In this document: piece after piece, positions 46,581 to 56,992 of the stretch
Position numbering within the stretch: the stretch's first letter is position 1
How the letters are laid out: every line of letters starts with the position of its first letter
Assembly: GCF_016595155.1 (NCBI RefSeq)
Contig: NZ_JAENGP010000003.1
Span: forward strand, 219,459-283,458
Direction of reading: 5' to 3'
Length of the DNA stretch: 64,000 bases
From: Advenella mandrilli
GTDB lineage: Bacteria > Pseudomonadota > Gammaproteobacteria > Burkholderiales > Burkholderiaceae_B
The notes under the pieces: generated by a model
What the model saw: only the letters and a program-made list of their open reading frames with translations
Told to the model about the DNA's origin: nothing
The model's database searches: none
Program-made: the position numbers and the translations under genes

Positions 46581-48455
46581 ATGAATTTTACGCTCCACAC
46601 TCGTGCGCTGGCACTGGCTGCCTGTTTCGCTCCTGCCCTGCTTTTTGCCCAAACCCCCACCAACCCTGCCCCCAATGTCACCACTCTGGATACCATTGTT
46701 GCCACGCCTGCCCGCATGGCCCAGCCGCTGGATAAGGTAATGGGTGACGTGACCGTTATTCAGGCCGAATCACTGCAAAATGCCGGCATGCAATCCATGA
46801 CGGCTATCTTGGCCAGGCAGCCGGGTTTACAGATTTATAACTCGGGGGGCCCGCAAACGCTTTCAGGCATTTATCTACGGGGGGCCAGTCCACAACAATC
46901 CCTGGTACTGGTCAATGGCATGCGCATCAATGACAATCTATCGGGTGCAACCAATTGGGCGGCCATAGACCCTTCCACGATTGAACGCATTGAAATCATC
47001 CGTGGTTCGGCCAGCAGCCTGTATGGTTCCAACGCCATGGGTGGCGTGATTAATATTATTACCAAACCTGGCGGGCAAGACCGCCCGTTCAGCGCCTTTG
47101 GCAATGTTGGTGTTGGCTCGGACAGCACTTTCAAGACCGGTTTCGGTTTTTCAGGGGCACAAAACAACTGGAACTACAGCCTGGCCGCCAGCTATGCCTC
47201 CAGCGATGGCTTTAATGCCACCAACCCTGATTCAGGCCCCTACACGTACAACCAGGACGACGATGGCTACACCCAAACCAGCCTGACCGGCTCCCTGGGT
47301 TATGAGTGGAACCCAGGGCAACGGGTTGACCTGACATTCCTGCATGGTTATAACCATGGCGACTTCGATTCTGGTAAGGATTACCAAAACACCTATGGCA
47401 TTACCCGCCAGCAGGCTTATACCCTTGGCAGTACCAATCAAATTACGGCCAACTGGGAAAGCATCCTGAGTTTTGGTTACAGTAAAAGCGACTATGACTC
47501 TCAAGCCTCATATGGCCGCTCGGAAATTGGTACTATCCAGCGTCAGTACAGCTGGCAAAACAACTTTACGCTTAACCAAAATAACGTGCTGTCCCTGGTG
47601 CTGGAGCACCTTGACGAACGGGCTAGTGGCTCTTCCCTGTTAACCCGCCAGCACCGTGATACCAATGCGGTTGGGCTGATCTACCGGGGTGATTTTGACC
47701 GCCATCACTTGCAGGCCAGTGTGCGTCATGACAATATTTCCAGCATTGGAGATAAAACCACCGGCAGCCTGGGTTATGACTACGATTTAAGCCCTTCACT
47801 CAAACTGGGTGTTGCCGCCAGCACCGGTTTTCGGGCACCGACCTTTGCCGACCTGTATACGCCACTTAGCTGGGGCTACCAGGGCAATCCCAATTTAAAA
47901 CCGGAAAAATCCAAAAACATCGAAGCCAGCCTGCGCTATCAGGCTAATGACACCCAGCTAAGCCTGGTGGTGTTCCAGAATAAATTCAGGGACCTGATCA
48001 ACCCTTATGTGTGCGATGCCATGTTCAACTGCACTGCAGAAAACACCGACAAAGCCACCATTCGCGGCCTGTCGCTGGAGGCCTCCCACCAGTTTGGCAA
48101 TACCCTGTTCAGTGCCGGTGCCGACTTCCTGAACCCCAAGGACGACACCAACGGCAAAACCCTGGTCCGCCGGGCCAAACAGGTTTATCGTCTCTCGGTC
48201 AGCCACAAACTGGACAATGCCGAGCTGGGCGCCAGCTATCAATTTGTAGGCAAACGCTTTGATGACAAGGACAACACCGCCGCCAAAAAACTGGGCGGTT
48301 ATGGCCTGCTTAACCTTCATGCAAGCTACCAGTTCAACAAAAACCTGCAGGGCCAGATCTACTGGAATAATGTGACAGACAAAAAATACAATACTGCCTA
48401 TGGCTACAATAGCCAAGGTTCCAATGTATTTCTAAACTTGGCCTGGCGCATGTAG
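46581..48455 (+). CDS. btuB: TonB-dependent vitamin B12 receptor
   Basis: A 624-aa outer-membrane receptor with a Sec signal peptide (cleavage after LLFA), a TonB-box-like LDTIVATPAR, plug domain (IYLRGASPQQSLVLVNGMR; IEIIRGSASSLYGSNAMGGV) and a barrel ending NVFLNLAWRM. The cobalamin riboswitch upstream and btuF downstream identify the substrate. ATG 46581 gives the signal peptide, with AAGG eight nt upstream; the open frame begins earlier, inside the riboswitch. Confidence 0.94.
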   Translation: MNFTLHTRALALAACFAPALLFAQTPTNPAPNVTTLDTIVATPARMAQPLDKVMGDVTVIQAESLQNAGMQSMTAILARQPGLQIYNSGGPQTLSGIYLRGASPQQSLVLVNGMRINDNLSGATNWAAIDPSTIERIEIIRGSASSLYGSNAMGGVINIITKPGGQDRPFSAFGNVGVGSDSTFKTGFGFSGAQNNWNYSLAASYASSDGFNATNPDSGPYTYNQDDDGYTQTSLTGSLGYEWNPGQRVDLTFLHGYNHGDFDSGKDYQNTYGITRQQAYTLGSTNQITANWESILSFGYSKSDYDSQASYGRSEIGTIQRQYSWQNNFTLNQNNVLSLVLEHLDERASGSSLLTRQHRDTNAVGLIYRGDFDRHHLQASVRHDNISSIGDKTTGSLGYDYDLSPSLKLGVAASTGFRAPTFADLYTPLSWGYQGNPNLKPEKSKNIEASLRYQANDTQLSLVVFQNKFRDLINPYVCDAMFNCTAENTDKATIRGLSLEASHQFGNTLFSAGADFLNPKDDTNGKTLVRRAKQVYRLSVSHKLDNAELGASYQFVGKRFDDKDNTAAKKLGGYGLLNLHASYQFNKNLQGQIYWNNVTDKKYNTAYGYNSQGSNVFLNLAWRM

Positions 48456-48473
48456 CCAGCAATAGCTGTTAAG

Positions 48474-48513
48474 GCCTTTCCTGCCCGTTTTACAGGCAGG
48501 AAAGGCCGGCTTT
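48474..48513 (+). terminator. terminator-like hairpin between btuB and btuF
   Basis: GGCCTTTCCTGCC and GGCAGGAAAGGCC form a 13-bp perfect stem, followed by GGCTTTT. It could reduce read-through into btuF. Confidence 0.8.
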
Positions 48514-48560
48514 TACCAAACCAGTAAGCTGCCTGCAACCAGGATCTCGGGATCAAAAAC

Positions 48561-49439
48561 ATGAAGCTTCATCATAAGCTGTTTGTCGGGCTCTGCCTTC
48601 TTGTCGGTTCATTTAATGCCAGCCTGCCCTCCCAGGCAGGCACCTTAAGCGCCCCCGTGCAGGAAACGGCAAAACGCATTATCAGCCTGTCGCCCCATGC
48701 CACGGAACTGATATTTGCGGCCGGGGCAGGCAAACAGCTGATTGGGGTTGCCAAAAGCAGCAACTATCCCCCTGAAGTCAAAAACATGACTAACGTGGGC
48801 GACGGCCTGCGTCCAAATGCCGAATTATTGCTAAGCTTGCAACCCGACCTGATTGTGACCTGGTCTTCGGGGGGCCTGCCCGTGACGGGACTCAAACAGG
48901 CTGAACGCATGGTGCCGGTACTGTCTCTTGCCCCCCAAAAACTGGCAGATATTACGGCAGACCTGTTGCAAATTGCCAAGCTGGCCGGTACGCTGGAACA
49001 AACCCGCCCCCTGGCCCATGAGCTGGAACAAATCATCCAACAAACCCGTGCTGAATACAGCACCCGTACACCCGTACCGGTTTTTATTTTTTTGGGCAGT
49101 ACCCCGCTTTACACGCTGGGGGGCAGCCCTATCCAGAACGAAGTGTTGCAGGTTTGCGGTGCCTACAATATTTTCAGCGACCAGGGCAACCCTTCGCCCA
49201 TTGTCAGCCTGGAAAGCATTATGCAGCGCCAACCCACACTGATACTGGCCGGATCTTCCCGGGAAGATCTGCCCAAAGAAATACTGGATTTTTTCAATGG
49301 CAAAGGGTTTTCATTTAGCCGTCAGGACATGGTTACCCAACACCCTGATGTTTTATTTCGCCCAACAGACCGGCTGATTCGCGCCCTGCCCGGGCTTTGC
49401 CAGGCTATCGACCAGGTCCGCACCCGCACACACCCCTAA
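48561..49439 (+). CDS. btuF: periplasmic cobalamin-binding protein (BtuF type)
   Basis: A 292-aa TroA-like binding protein with a Sec signal peptide (cleavage near SQAG) and KRIISLSPHATELIFAAG, the typical opening of cobalamin/haem receptors, followed by VGDGLRPNAELLLSLQPDLI. It lies behind btuB. The matching BtuC/BtuD transporter genes are not in this window. It overlaps the convergent flavoprotein gene by 4 bp. Confidence 0.88.
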   Translation: MKLHHKLFVGLCLLVGSFNASLPSQAGTLSAPVQETAKRIISLSPHATELIFAAGAGKQLIGVAKSSNYPPEVKNMTNVGDGLRPNAELLLSLQPDLIVTWSSGGLPVTGLKQAERMVPVLSLAPQKLADITADLLQIAKLAGTLEQTRPLAHELEQIIQQTRAEYSTRTPVPVFIFLGSTPLYTLGGSPIQNEVLQVCGAYNIFSDQGNPSPIVSLESIMQRQPTLILAGSSREDLPKEILDFFNGKGFSFSRQDMVTQHPDVLFRPTDRLIRALPGLCQAIDQVRTRTHP

Positions 49440-50398
49440 CTCACCAGCTCAAGCGCTTCCTGCTCAAGCTTACGCTGGATGGCCTTGGCCGCCACCACCC
49501 CATCGGCCATGGAAGTAATAATGCAGGGATGATGCCGGTTGGCGACCTCGCCAATGGCATACACGCCGGGCACATTTGTTTCTGCGGTATGGGCATGGGT
49601 ATTGACATAGCCTTTTTCGCTGCGGGAAAGCCCCAGGCTTTCCAGGCCATTAAGCTGGGCCTGCCACCCATAAAAAACCATGACGACATCATACTTATGT
49701 CCGTTAACGGTTCTTGCCAGCGGATCAAAGACATACTCACCCGTATGAATCCGCTTTTGCGACAGGGATTCAAACCATTGTTTTTGCGCCCTGATATGAC
49801 GGGCATAAACGTCCACCGACAAGGCCCCTCTTTTTTGCGCAAAAATGGCATTCTCAAAAGCGTTATCACCGCCTCCCAAAACCACCACCTTCTTGTTGGC
49901 AAATTCATAGTTTGAAATATGCCTGCCAGGCCCCACCAGGACATGGTCATATTTTTGACTGGCCAGTTCTTGCGGAAAGCGGGAGGTAACGCCACTGGCC
50001 ACCACCACAAAACGCGACACCAGGGAGTGCCCGTCAAAGAACACCCGAAACAGTTTCTGGCATGCCGGGTTCGTAGGGCTGCCCGCCTTTTTGAACAAGC
50101 TATTGATCTGCTCAGGATCTTCAATAGTATCCACCCTGTCCACCCGCATTTTCAATAGTACAGGCACCCTTGCACCATCAAGACTACGCTTGATCTGAAC
50201 CGCCACCTCTTCTCCGGTCAGGCCGGGGGCAGTGACATTCCAGGCATCTTCAAAGGGATTATGCGCCGTCAGGCCACCTACCTGTTCAGAGGCATCAAGA
50301 ATTAACGGAGAAAAGCCCAAATGGGCAAGCCAGACAGCGCAGGAAGCACCCGCTGGGCCTGCACCAATTACAATCGCATCATAAACAACCGGTTGCAT
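49436..50398 (-). CDS. NAD(P)/FAD-dependent oxidoreductase, thioredoxin-reductase fold
   Basis: A 320-aa two-dinucleotide-domain flavoprotein. FAD binding is seen in DAIVIGAGPAGASCAVWLA, NAD(P)H binding in KKVVVLGGGDNAFENAIFA, and the second FAD motif in PGVYAIGEVA. The redox CxxC of thioredoxin reductase is absent, so it cannot reduce thioredoxin in the normal way and may be a ferredoxin/flavodoxin-NADP reductase-like enzyme or reduce another partner. AAGGA precedes the ATG. Confidence 0.85.
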   Translation of the reverse strand: MQPVVYDAIVIGAGPAGASCAVWLAHLGFSPLILDASEQVGGLTAHNPFEDAWNVTAPGLTGEEVAVQIKRSLDGARVPVLLKMRVDRVDTIEDPEQINSLFKKAGSPTNPACQKLFRVFFDGHSLVSRFVVVASGVTSRFPQELASQKYDHVLVGPGRHISNYEFANKKVVVLGGGDNAFENAIFAQKRGALSVDVYARHIRAQKQWFESLSQKRIHTGEYVFDPLARTVNGHKYDVVMVFYGWQAQLNGLESLGLSRSEKGYVNTHAHTAETNVPGVYAIGEVANRHHPCIITSMADGVVAAKAIQRKLEQEALELVS

Positions 50399-50556
50399 GT
50401 AGCCAAATCCTTTTTATTCCATGAAAAATCAATGATTTCTTTACCTTGAATGCCGCATTGCAGCCTCTTCAAATGAGATAACCACTACAATTAAGCCCTT
50501 GATAAATTACAAAGAAAACGTTTTATTCTTTGTCTCTACATATTAACCTTAATTTT

Positions 50557-50916
50557 ATGTCAACTCGTCGTATATTCTTCTCCCGCCTTGCCCTTGATGC
50601 CCGGATTGGCATTCTTGAGCATGAGCTGCGTGCAACCCAACCCCTGCATATCGATGCAGAAATAGACATTGAGGTACCCAGACAGCTGAATGACAACGAT
50701 ATCAGCAGTGTGCTTGATTATCGCAAACTGCGGGAAGCCATTATTGAAGAATGTACCCGTGCACACATACATCTGGTTGAGTCACTGGGCGAAATGATCG
50801 CCAACCGTTTGCTGAAAGATTTCCCCGAGGTTCAAAAAGTCACGCTCCGGATCAGCAAGCCCATGGCTTTTGCCGATTGTGATGCGGTTGGCATTGAAGT
50901 TGTTACTGGAAGATAA
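50557..50916 (+). CDS. folB: dihydroneopterin aldolase
   Basis: FolB splits 7,8-dihydroneopterin in folate synthesis (EC 4.1.2.25). The 119-aa protein has [10 protein letters not shown] near the N-terminus, [12 protein letters not shown] and the [12 protein letters not shown] segment, all typical. The start at 50557 follows the family; an upstream TTG at 50530 is unlikely. It is followed by ttcA after 2 bp. Confidence 0.93.
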   Translation: MSTRRIFFSRLALDARIGILEHELRATQPLHIDAEIDIEVPRQLNDNDISSVLDYRKLREAIIEECTRAHIHLVESLGEMIANRLLKDFPEVQKVTLRISKPMAFADCDAVGIEVVTGR

Positions 50917-50918
50917 AC

Positions 50919-51866
50919 ATGAGTACCGAGCATCGTGGCGCCGCAGCCGAAAAAATCCGCCTTGAAAACAACAAGCTAACAAAGCGAGTCATGCGAGAGG
51001 CCGGCACTGCCATTGTTGATTACAACATGATTGAAGATGGCGACAAAGTCATGGTTTGCCTGTCGGGTGGCAAAGACTCCTATGGCATGCTGGATATCCT
51101 CATGACGCTGCAAAAACGCGCACCTATCCATTTTGATATTGTGGCCGTCAACCTGGACCAGAAACAGCCCGGCTTTCCCGAGCACATCTTGCCCGAATAC
51201 CTGACAAAAATCGGCGTGCCTTTTCATATTGAAAACCAGGACACCTATTCCATCGTCAAGCGCGTCATTCCAGAAGGCAAAACAACCTGTTCATTATGTT
51301 CACGCCTGCGCCGCGGCATTTTATATCGTGTTGCCGAAGAACTGGGTGCAACCAAAATTGCCCTGGGTCATCATCGGGACGATATTCTGGCTACCTTTTT
51401 CCTGAACCTGTTTTATGCGGCCAAACTCAAAACCATGCCCCCCAAGCTGGTCTCAGACAATGGCAAACATACCGTGATCAGGCCGCTTGCCTATATTGCC
51501 GAAAAAGACCTGATTGCCTATGCTGAACTGAAACAGTTTCCCATCATTCCATGCAATCTGTGCGGTTCCCAGGAAAACCTGAAGCGCCAGGAAATCAACC
51601 GGATGATCCGTGCATGGGAAAAGGAAAGCCCCAAAAAAGTATGGAATATCTTCAAATCCCTGTCTGCGGTTGCGCCCTCCCATTTAATGGATCGCAATCT
51701 GTTTGATTTTGCCGGCCTGAAACCAAGCGGTCTGGCCGATGAAAACGGTGACAAGGCCTTTGATGCGGAAACCTTCCCCGATCTTGAATCGGCAGCAGGA
51801 TCTCCGGCTGAATCGATCCCATCCATTTCCCGCAACAAAACCATTTTTATGCAACCCCAACCTTAA
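50919..51866 (+). CDS. ttcA: tRNA 2-thiocytidine synthetase TtcA
   Basis: TtcA makes 2-thiocytidine at position 32 of some tRNAs, using ATP and an iron-sulfur cluster. The 315-aa protein shows the PP-loop [12 protein letters not shown], the cluster Cys pair in [12 protein letters not shown] with a further Cys in [10 protein letters not shown], and GHHRDD. Its stop is 13 bp before the queF start; with folB it forms a compact operon. Confidence 0.95.
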   Translation: MSTEHRGAAAEKIRLENNKLTKRVMREAGTAIVDYNMIEDGDKVMVCLSGGKDSYGMLDILMTLQKRAPIHFDIVAVNLDQKQPGFPEHILPEYLTKIGVPFHIENQDTYSIVKRVIPEGKTTCSLCSRLRRGILYRVAEELGATKIALGHHRDDILATFFLNLFYAAKLKTMPPKLVSDNGKHTVIRPLAYIAEKDLIAYAELKQFPIIPCNLCGSQENLKRQEINRMIRAWEKESPKKVWNIFKSLSAVAPSHLMDRNLFDFAGLKPSGLADENGDKAFDAETFPDLESAAGSPAESIPSISRNKTIFMQPQP

Positions 51867-51879
51867 TTGTTCGCCAGCC

Positions 51880-52710
51880 ATGACCAACCGTGAACTTCAT
51901 CAGGCCCCTTTGGGAAAAGAAACACACTATCCCGATCAATACGATCCTACACTCCTGTTTCCCATTCCCCGCTCTGGCGGCCGTTCGCAACTTTCCTTGC
52001 AGCCGCACCCCCAATGGTACGGTGCCGACATCTGGAATGCCTATGAACTTTCCTGGCTGAATCCAAAAGGCAAGCCCCAGGTGGCCATGGCCCGTTTTAC
52101 CTTTGAAGCCGTTGCACCCAACATTATTGAATCAAAGTCCTTTAAGCTTTACCTGAACTCATTCAACCAGACCCGACTGGATTCAACAGAAAGCCTGTTA
52201 GCCCACCTGCAACAGGACTTGTCCGCTGCCAGCGGGGCGCCCGTTTCCATCCAGCTTATAAAACCTGCCAGCTTTGCCCGGCAAGCTATCGAAGACCTGG
52301 ACGGCACGCTGCTTGACGAACTGGATATCGCGCCCAGCCAGTATGAACCCGATGCCAGCCTGTTGCAATGCCAGCCTGAAACCATCGTGCAAGAAACCCT
52401 GGTTTCCAACCTGCTTAAATCCAACTGTCCGGTCACCCGGCAACCCGACTGGGGCAGCCTGCAAATCCGTTATGAAGGCCCGGCCATCAATCATGTCAGC
52501 CTGTTGGAATATATTATTTCCTATCGCAGCCATGACGGTTTTCATGAACAATGCGTGGAACAGGTTTTTTGTGACATCATGAAGCACTGCCAGCCCGTCA
52601 ACTTATTTATTTATGCCCGCTATACCCGCAGGGGCGGGCTGGATATCAACCCCTGGCGCAGCACTTTTCCCGTCTCTTCCCTGCCGGCAGCCCGCCAGGC
52701 CCGCCAATAA
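51880..52710 (+). CDS. queF: NADPH-dependent preQ0 reductase
   Basis: QueF reduces 7-cyano-7-deazaguanine to preQ1 for queuosine synthesis (EC 1.7.1.13). The 276-aa length is that of the long two-lobed form found in E. coli. Motifs are ESKSFKLYLNSFNQTR, the catalytic Cys in SNCPVTRQPDWG and HEQCVEQVFCDI. The start at 51880 follows the family; the frame extends upstream inside ttcA. A second tRNA-modification gene next to ttcA. Confidence 0.95.
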   Translation: MTNRELHQAPLGKETHYPDQYDPTLLFPIPRSGGRSQLSLQPHPQWYGADIWNAYELSWLNPKGKPQVAMARFTFEAVAPNIIESKSFKLYLNSFNQTRLDSTESLLAHLQQDLSAASGAPVSIQLIKPASFARQAIEDLDGTLLDELDIAPSQYEPDASLLQCQPETIVQETLVSNLLKSNCPVTRQPDWGSLQIRYEGPAINHVSLLEYIISYRSHDGFHEQCVEQVFCDIMKHCQPVNLFIYARYTRRGGLDINPWRSTFPVSSLPAARQARQ

Positions 52711-52953
52711 AATCATTCCGCCACGTTGGCCAACCGGCTGGCGTGTGCCCGTCAATACCCTTCCCTTTATCTTGCTCCGGCTTTCAGGCCCCGCTAAACC
52801 GGCATTTACTTCCTGTTTCTTTTTAGCCTTAAAATTTTCTTTTTAATAATTGCCAGATAAGCATTTGATATACTAAACAGATCAAAAAATGGGCATCCAT
52901 GCTATCAACCGCTGGCCACAGCCCTGTCATTGTCATTCAAATTAGGATTCACC

Positions 52954-53124
52954 ATGTTTTTCAGTGATATACCTTTACACTTTATTTTTCTCCTTGGCAT
53001 TATTGTTGTTTTTATCGGTATTGGCCTGAAAGACCACAATCCGGGCATTGTTGTCATGGGTCTTGGCATGATCGTCCTGATCTACGTTGTTATCCAGAAA
53101 GCTATCGAAGTTTTCGGCTACTAA
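52954..53124 (+). CDS. small membrane protein, 56 aa
   Basis: The ATG at 52954 has AGGA six nt upstream. The product has two hydrophobic stretches (HFIFLLGIIVVFIGIGL and IVVMGLGMIVLIYVVI) separated by KDHNPG, so it is a probable two-helix membrane protein. It lies 22 bp before the HlyD-type gene of the export operon and may belong to it. No family recognised. Confidence 0.65.
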   Translation: MFFSDIPLHFIFLLGIIVVFIGIGLKDHNPGIVVMGLGMIVLIYVVIQKAIEVFGY

Positions 53125-53146
53125 TGCACATTCATCGTCAGCCATC

Positions 53147-54220
53147 ATGAGCACATCAAACAAAAAACCAATTATTCTTGTCATCATCATCCTGGCGGCA
53201 ATTGCTCTTGGGGTGTATTACTGGAAACAGGCCGAGTCCAACAGCCAGCTAGATGGCTTTATCAGCAGCAATGGCCGCATAGAGGCCACCGAACTTGATA
53301 TTTCCAGCAAACTTGCCGGACGAATCCAGGAAATCCTTGTCAACGAAGGAGACTTTATCAAGGCAGGCCAACCCCTGGCCCATATGCAAATTGATGTCCT
53401 CAAGGCCCAGCTTGAACAGGCACAGGCAGAACATCAGCAGGCCCTGAACAATGTGAACATTGCCAAAGTCCAGGTAAATGCCCGTGAAAGCGAGCATGCC
53501 GCCAGCCAGGCGGTGGTGGCACAACGCGAAAGCGAATTCACCCTGGCCAATCAACGCCTGCGTCGAACCGAAACTTTGGCGGCACGTGGCGCCACCCCCA
53601 AACAAACCCTTGACGATGACCGTGCTGCCGCACGCAGCACCGAAGCGGCACTTAATGCAGCTAAGGCACAGGTCAATGCCGCTTCTGCCGCCATCAAGGC
53701 CGCCAAGGCACAAATAAGTGGTGCCGAGTCAGCGGTTATTGCGGCAGAAGCAGCCATCAAGCGCATTCAGGCCGATATTGATGACAGCATTCTGAAGTCT
53801 CCGCGTGACGGACGCATTCAATTTCGCATTGCCCAGCCGGGTGAAGTGGTTGGTGGAGGTGGAAAAATCCTGAATGTCATCGACCTTAACGATGTCTACA
53901 TGACTTTCTTCCTGCCCGAGACTGTGGTTGGCCGCCTTGCCATGAATACCGATGTGCATATTGTCCTGGATGCCGCGCCTGAATACGTCATACCCGCCAA
54001 AATTTCTTATGTGGCCAGCGCTGCCCAGTTTACGCCCAAAACGGTTGAAACCGCCAGTGAACGCCAAAAACTCATGTTCCGCGTCAAGGCGCGTATTTCA
54101 CCCGAACTGCTACAACAGCATCTTGAACAGGTCAAAACAGGCCTACCGGGTATGGCCTGGATCAAACTTGACCAAAACAAGGTGTGGCCAGAACACCTAA
54201 GCGTCAAGCTGCCGGAGTAA
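53147..54220 (+). CDS. HlyD-family membrane-fusion protein (YhiI-like)
   Basis: A 357-aa periplasmic adaptor: N-terminal membrane anchor ([18 protein letters not shown]), biotinyl-lipoyl part ([20 protein letters not shown]), a long Ala/Gln-rich coiled-coil hairpin (about 95-210) and a beta-barrel segment ([18 protein letters not shown]). It is followed after 7 bp by the RbbA-like ABC gene. Together with the next two genes it matches the yhiI-rbbA-yhhJ arrangement of E. coli. Confidence 0.9.
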   Translation: MSTSNKKPIILVIIILAAIALGVYYWKQAESNSQLDGFISSNGRIEATELDISSKLAGRIQEILVNEGDFIKAGQPLAHMQIDVLKAQLEQAQAEHQQALNNVNIAKVQVNARESEHAASQAVVAQRESEFTLANQRLRRTETLAARGATPKQTLDDDRAAARSTEAALNAAKAQVNAASAAIKAAKAQISGAESAVIAAEAAIKRIQADIDDSILKSPRDGRIQFRIAQPGEVVGGGGKILNVIDLNDVYMTFFLPETVVGRLAMNTDVHIVLDAAPEYVIPAKISYVASAAQFTPKTVETASERQKLMFRVKARISPELLQQHLEQVKTGLPGMAWIKLDQNKVWPEHLSVKLPE

Positions 54221-54227
54221 GCAAGTC

Positions 54228-56990
54228 ATGAATACACCGGTCGCCAGCCTGCAAGCGGTCAGCCTCAGTTATGGCAAAAAGCTGGCCCTGGACAATATCA
54301 GCCTGGATATCCCAGCGGGTACCATGGTGGGACTGATTGGCCCCGATGGCGTTGGCAAATCCAGTCTTTTATCTCTTGTTGCGGGTGCCCGCGCCATTCA
54401 GGCAGGCAGTGTCCAGGTGTTAAATGGCAGCATGGCCGATGCGGTACACCGTACCCAGGTCTGCCCTCATATTGCCTACATGCCCCAGGGGTTGGGCAAA
54501 AACCTCTATCCCACCCTGTCCATTGAAGAAAATCTGCAATTTTTTGCCCGCCTGTTCGGTCACGATGAACAGGAAAGGCGCCGGCGAATTGATGACCTTA
54601 CCCGTAGCACTGGCCTATATCCATTTTTATCCCGGCCTGCTGGCAAACTGTCTGGCGGCATGAAGCAAAAACTGGGTTTGTGCTGCGCGCTCATTCACGA
54701 CCCCAATTTATTGATTCTTGATGAGCCCACCACCGGTGTTGACCCGCTTGCACGCAATCAATTCTGGGATCTGATCAATCGTATCCGGCAAAGTCGGCCA
54801 CAAATGAGCGTCATTGTTGCCACCGCCTATATGGAAGAAGCCGATCGCTTCGACTGGCTGATTGCCATGGACGATGGCAAGATATTAGCTACCGGTACGC
54901 CCCATGAACTACATGAAAAAACCGGTTCCCGCTCTCTTGAAGAAGCGTTCATCAGGCTGCTACCCGAAGAAAAACGGGCCGCTCATCAAGCCATTGTCAT
55001 TCCCCCCTTCAATAAGGAAAACACCAATATTGCCATTGAAGCGCAAGATTTAACCATGCGCTTTGGTGATTTTGTGGCCGTTGACCATGTCAATTTCCGC
55101 ATCAGGCAAGGTGAGATTTTCGGATTCCTGGGTTCCAACGGTTGCGGTAAATCCACCACCATGAAAATGCTCACGGGCTTGCTTGAGGCCTCTGAAGGAA
55201 AGGCCTGGCTGTTTGGCCAAGAGGTTAACCCCAAAGATATCGACACCCGCCGTCGGGTTGGCTATATGTCGCAGGCCTTTTCCCTTTACTCGGAGCTCAC
55301 GGTCAAGCAAAACCTAGTGCTCCATGCCCGCCTGTTCAAAGTCCTTGAAGCGCAAATACCGGCCCGCGTCAAGGCCATGATCCAGCGTTTTGACCTTGAA
55401 GATACCATTGACGCCTTGCCCGACAACCTGCCCATGGGCGTGCGCCAGCGTTTGTCCCTGGCCGTTGCCGTGGTTCACGGGCCCGAGTTGCTGATTCTTG
55501 ATGAGCCTACCTCAGGCGTAGATCCCATTGCCCGGGACCTGTTCTGGCAACTCATGATAGACCTGGCCCGCAAAGATGGCGTCACTGTTTTTATTTCTAC
55601 CCACTTCATGAATGAGGCAGAACGCTGCGACCGGATATCCTTCATGCATGCAGGTAAGGTATTGGTTAGCGGCACACCGGCAGAACTGGTGCAACAACGT
55701 GGCACCCAAACGCTGGAAGATGCGTTTATTGCCTATCTGGAAGATGCGGTTCGTGAAGAAAACACCGCCAATCAACCTCCCTCTGAAGACACGGCAGAAC
55801 CCGCAACGCCTGCCCAAACACCTGCCCATGATCCTATGCCAGAGCCGGCCATGGCAACAGGTTTCAGTTTTTCAAGGGCCTTCAGCTATACCCTGCTGGA
55901 AACCCTGCAATTGCAGCGTGATCCCGTACGCCGGACCCTTGCCCTGCTTGGCACCGCCCTTCTCATGTTTATTATGGGTTACGGTATCAGCATGGATGTG
56001 GAAGATCTGACGTTTGCCGTCCTGGACCGGGATCAAACCACCCTTAGCCAGAACTATACGCTGAATCTGGCCGGCTCCCGGTACTTCATAGAAAAGCCCC
56101 CTATCAAGGACTATGCCGATCTTGACCGGCGCATGCGAAGCAACGAGATCGTACTGGCTTTAGAAATACCGCCTGGTTTTGCCCGTGACATCAAGCAAGG
56201 GAAAAACGTCCAGATTGGTGCCTGGGTAGATGGCGCCAACCCGCAACGGGCAGAAACCGTCCAGGGCTATATCAGCGGCATGCATCAGGGCTGGCTGGCC
56301 ACCATGGCGACCGAGCGCCTGGGCATCAACCCGGCCAGCACGGTACCGGTCTCTATCCAAACCCGCTTCCGTTATAACCCCGATGTAAAAAGTCTGCCCG
56401 CCATGGTGCCCGCCGTCATCCCCCTGTTGCTACTTATGATTCCGGCCATGCTTTCCGCCCTCTCGGTAGTCCGCGAAAAAGAGCTCGGCTCAATTATCAA
56501 CCTGTACGTAACACCGGTTACCCGCAGCGAATTCCTGCTGGGCAAACAGGTGCCTTACGTTATTTTGGGCATGATGAACTTCCTGCTCATGACTTTTCTG
56601 GCGGTCACTGTTTTCGATGTTCCCATCAAGGGTAATTTCCTGGCGCTTTTACTGGCTGCTTTTTTGTACGTCCTGTTTGCAACCGGGGTGGGTCTGTTCG
56701 CTTCCACCTTCACCAAAAGCCAAATTGCCGCCATGTTCTTCACGATGGTCGGTACGCTGTTGCCCGCCATCCAGTTCTCGGGCCTGCTTAATCCGGTTTC
56801 CGCCCTGGAAGGTTTTGCGGCATTCATTGGCCATATATTTCCAACCACCTACTTTCTCATGATCAGCCGGGGAATCTTTAACAAGGCACTCGATTTTCAG
56901 GATCTGATGATTTATTACTGGCCCCTGCTGGCAGGCGCTATGGTGATTCTATTATTGTCCATTTTATTGCTGAAGAAGCAGGACGCCTGA
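54228..56990 (+). CDS. rbbA: RbbA-like ABC protein: two ATPase domains fused to an ABC-2 permease
   Basis: A 920-aa fusion close in length to E. coli RbbA (YhiH). The first ATPase (about 5-235) has GPDGVGKSS, signature LSGGMKQKL and [13 protein letters not shown]. The second (about 270-500) has GSNGCGKST and [13 protein letters not shown], but its signature is altered to LPMGVRQRL. The C-terminal permease (about 555-920) has one N-terminal and five later membrane segments. A Pro/Glu/Thr-rich linker joins the parts. RbbA in E. coli binds ribosomes; drug or polymer export is also possible. It is 2 bp from the next permease gene. Confidence 0.9.
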   Translation: MNTPVASLQAVSLSYGKKLALDNISLDIPAGTMVGLIGPDGVGKSSLLSLVAGARAIQAGSVQVLNGSMADAVHRTQVCPHIAYMPQGLGKNLYPTLSIEENLQFFARLFGHDEQERRRRIDDLTRSTGLYPFLSRPAGKLSGGMKQKLGLCCALIHDPNLLILDEPTTGVDPLARNQFWDLINRIRQSRPQMSVIVATAYMEEADRFDWLIAMDDGKILATGTPHELHEKTGSRSLEEAFIRLLPEEKRAAHQAIVIPPFNKENTNIAIEAQDLTMRFGDFVAVDHVNFRIRQGEIFGFLGSNGCGKSTTMKMLTGLLEASEGKAWLFGQEVNPKDIDTRRRVGYMSQAFSLYSELTVKQNLVLHARLFKVLEAQIPARVKAMIQRFDLEDTIDALPDNLPMGVRQRLSLAVAVVHGPELLILDEPTSGVDPIARDLFWQLMIDLARKDGVTVFISTHFMNEAERCDRISFMHAGKVLVSGTPAELVQQRGTQTLEDAFIAYLEDAVREENTANQPPSEDTAEPATPAQTPAHDPMPEPAMATGFSFSRAFSYTLLETLQLQRDPVRRTLALLGTALLMFIMGYGISMDVEDLTFAVLDRDQTTLSQNYTLNLAGSRYFIEKPPIKDYADLDRRMRSNEIVLALEIPPGFARDIKQGKNVQIGAWVDGANPQRAETVQGYISGMHQGWLATMATERLGINPASTVPVSIQTRFRYNPDVKSLPAMVPAVIPLLLLMIPAMLSALSVVREKELGSIINLYVTPVTRSEFLLGKQVPYVILGMMNFLLMTFLAVTVFDVPIKGNFLALLLAAFLYVLFATGVGLFASTFTKSQIAAMFFTMVGTLLPAIQFSGLLNPVSALEGFAAFIGHIFPTTYFLMISRGIFNKALDFQDLMIYYWPLLAGAMVILLLSILLLKKQDA

Positions 56991-56992
56991 TC

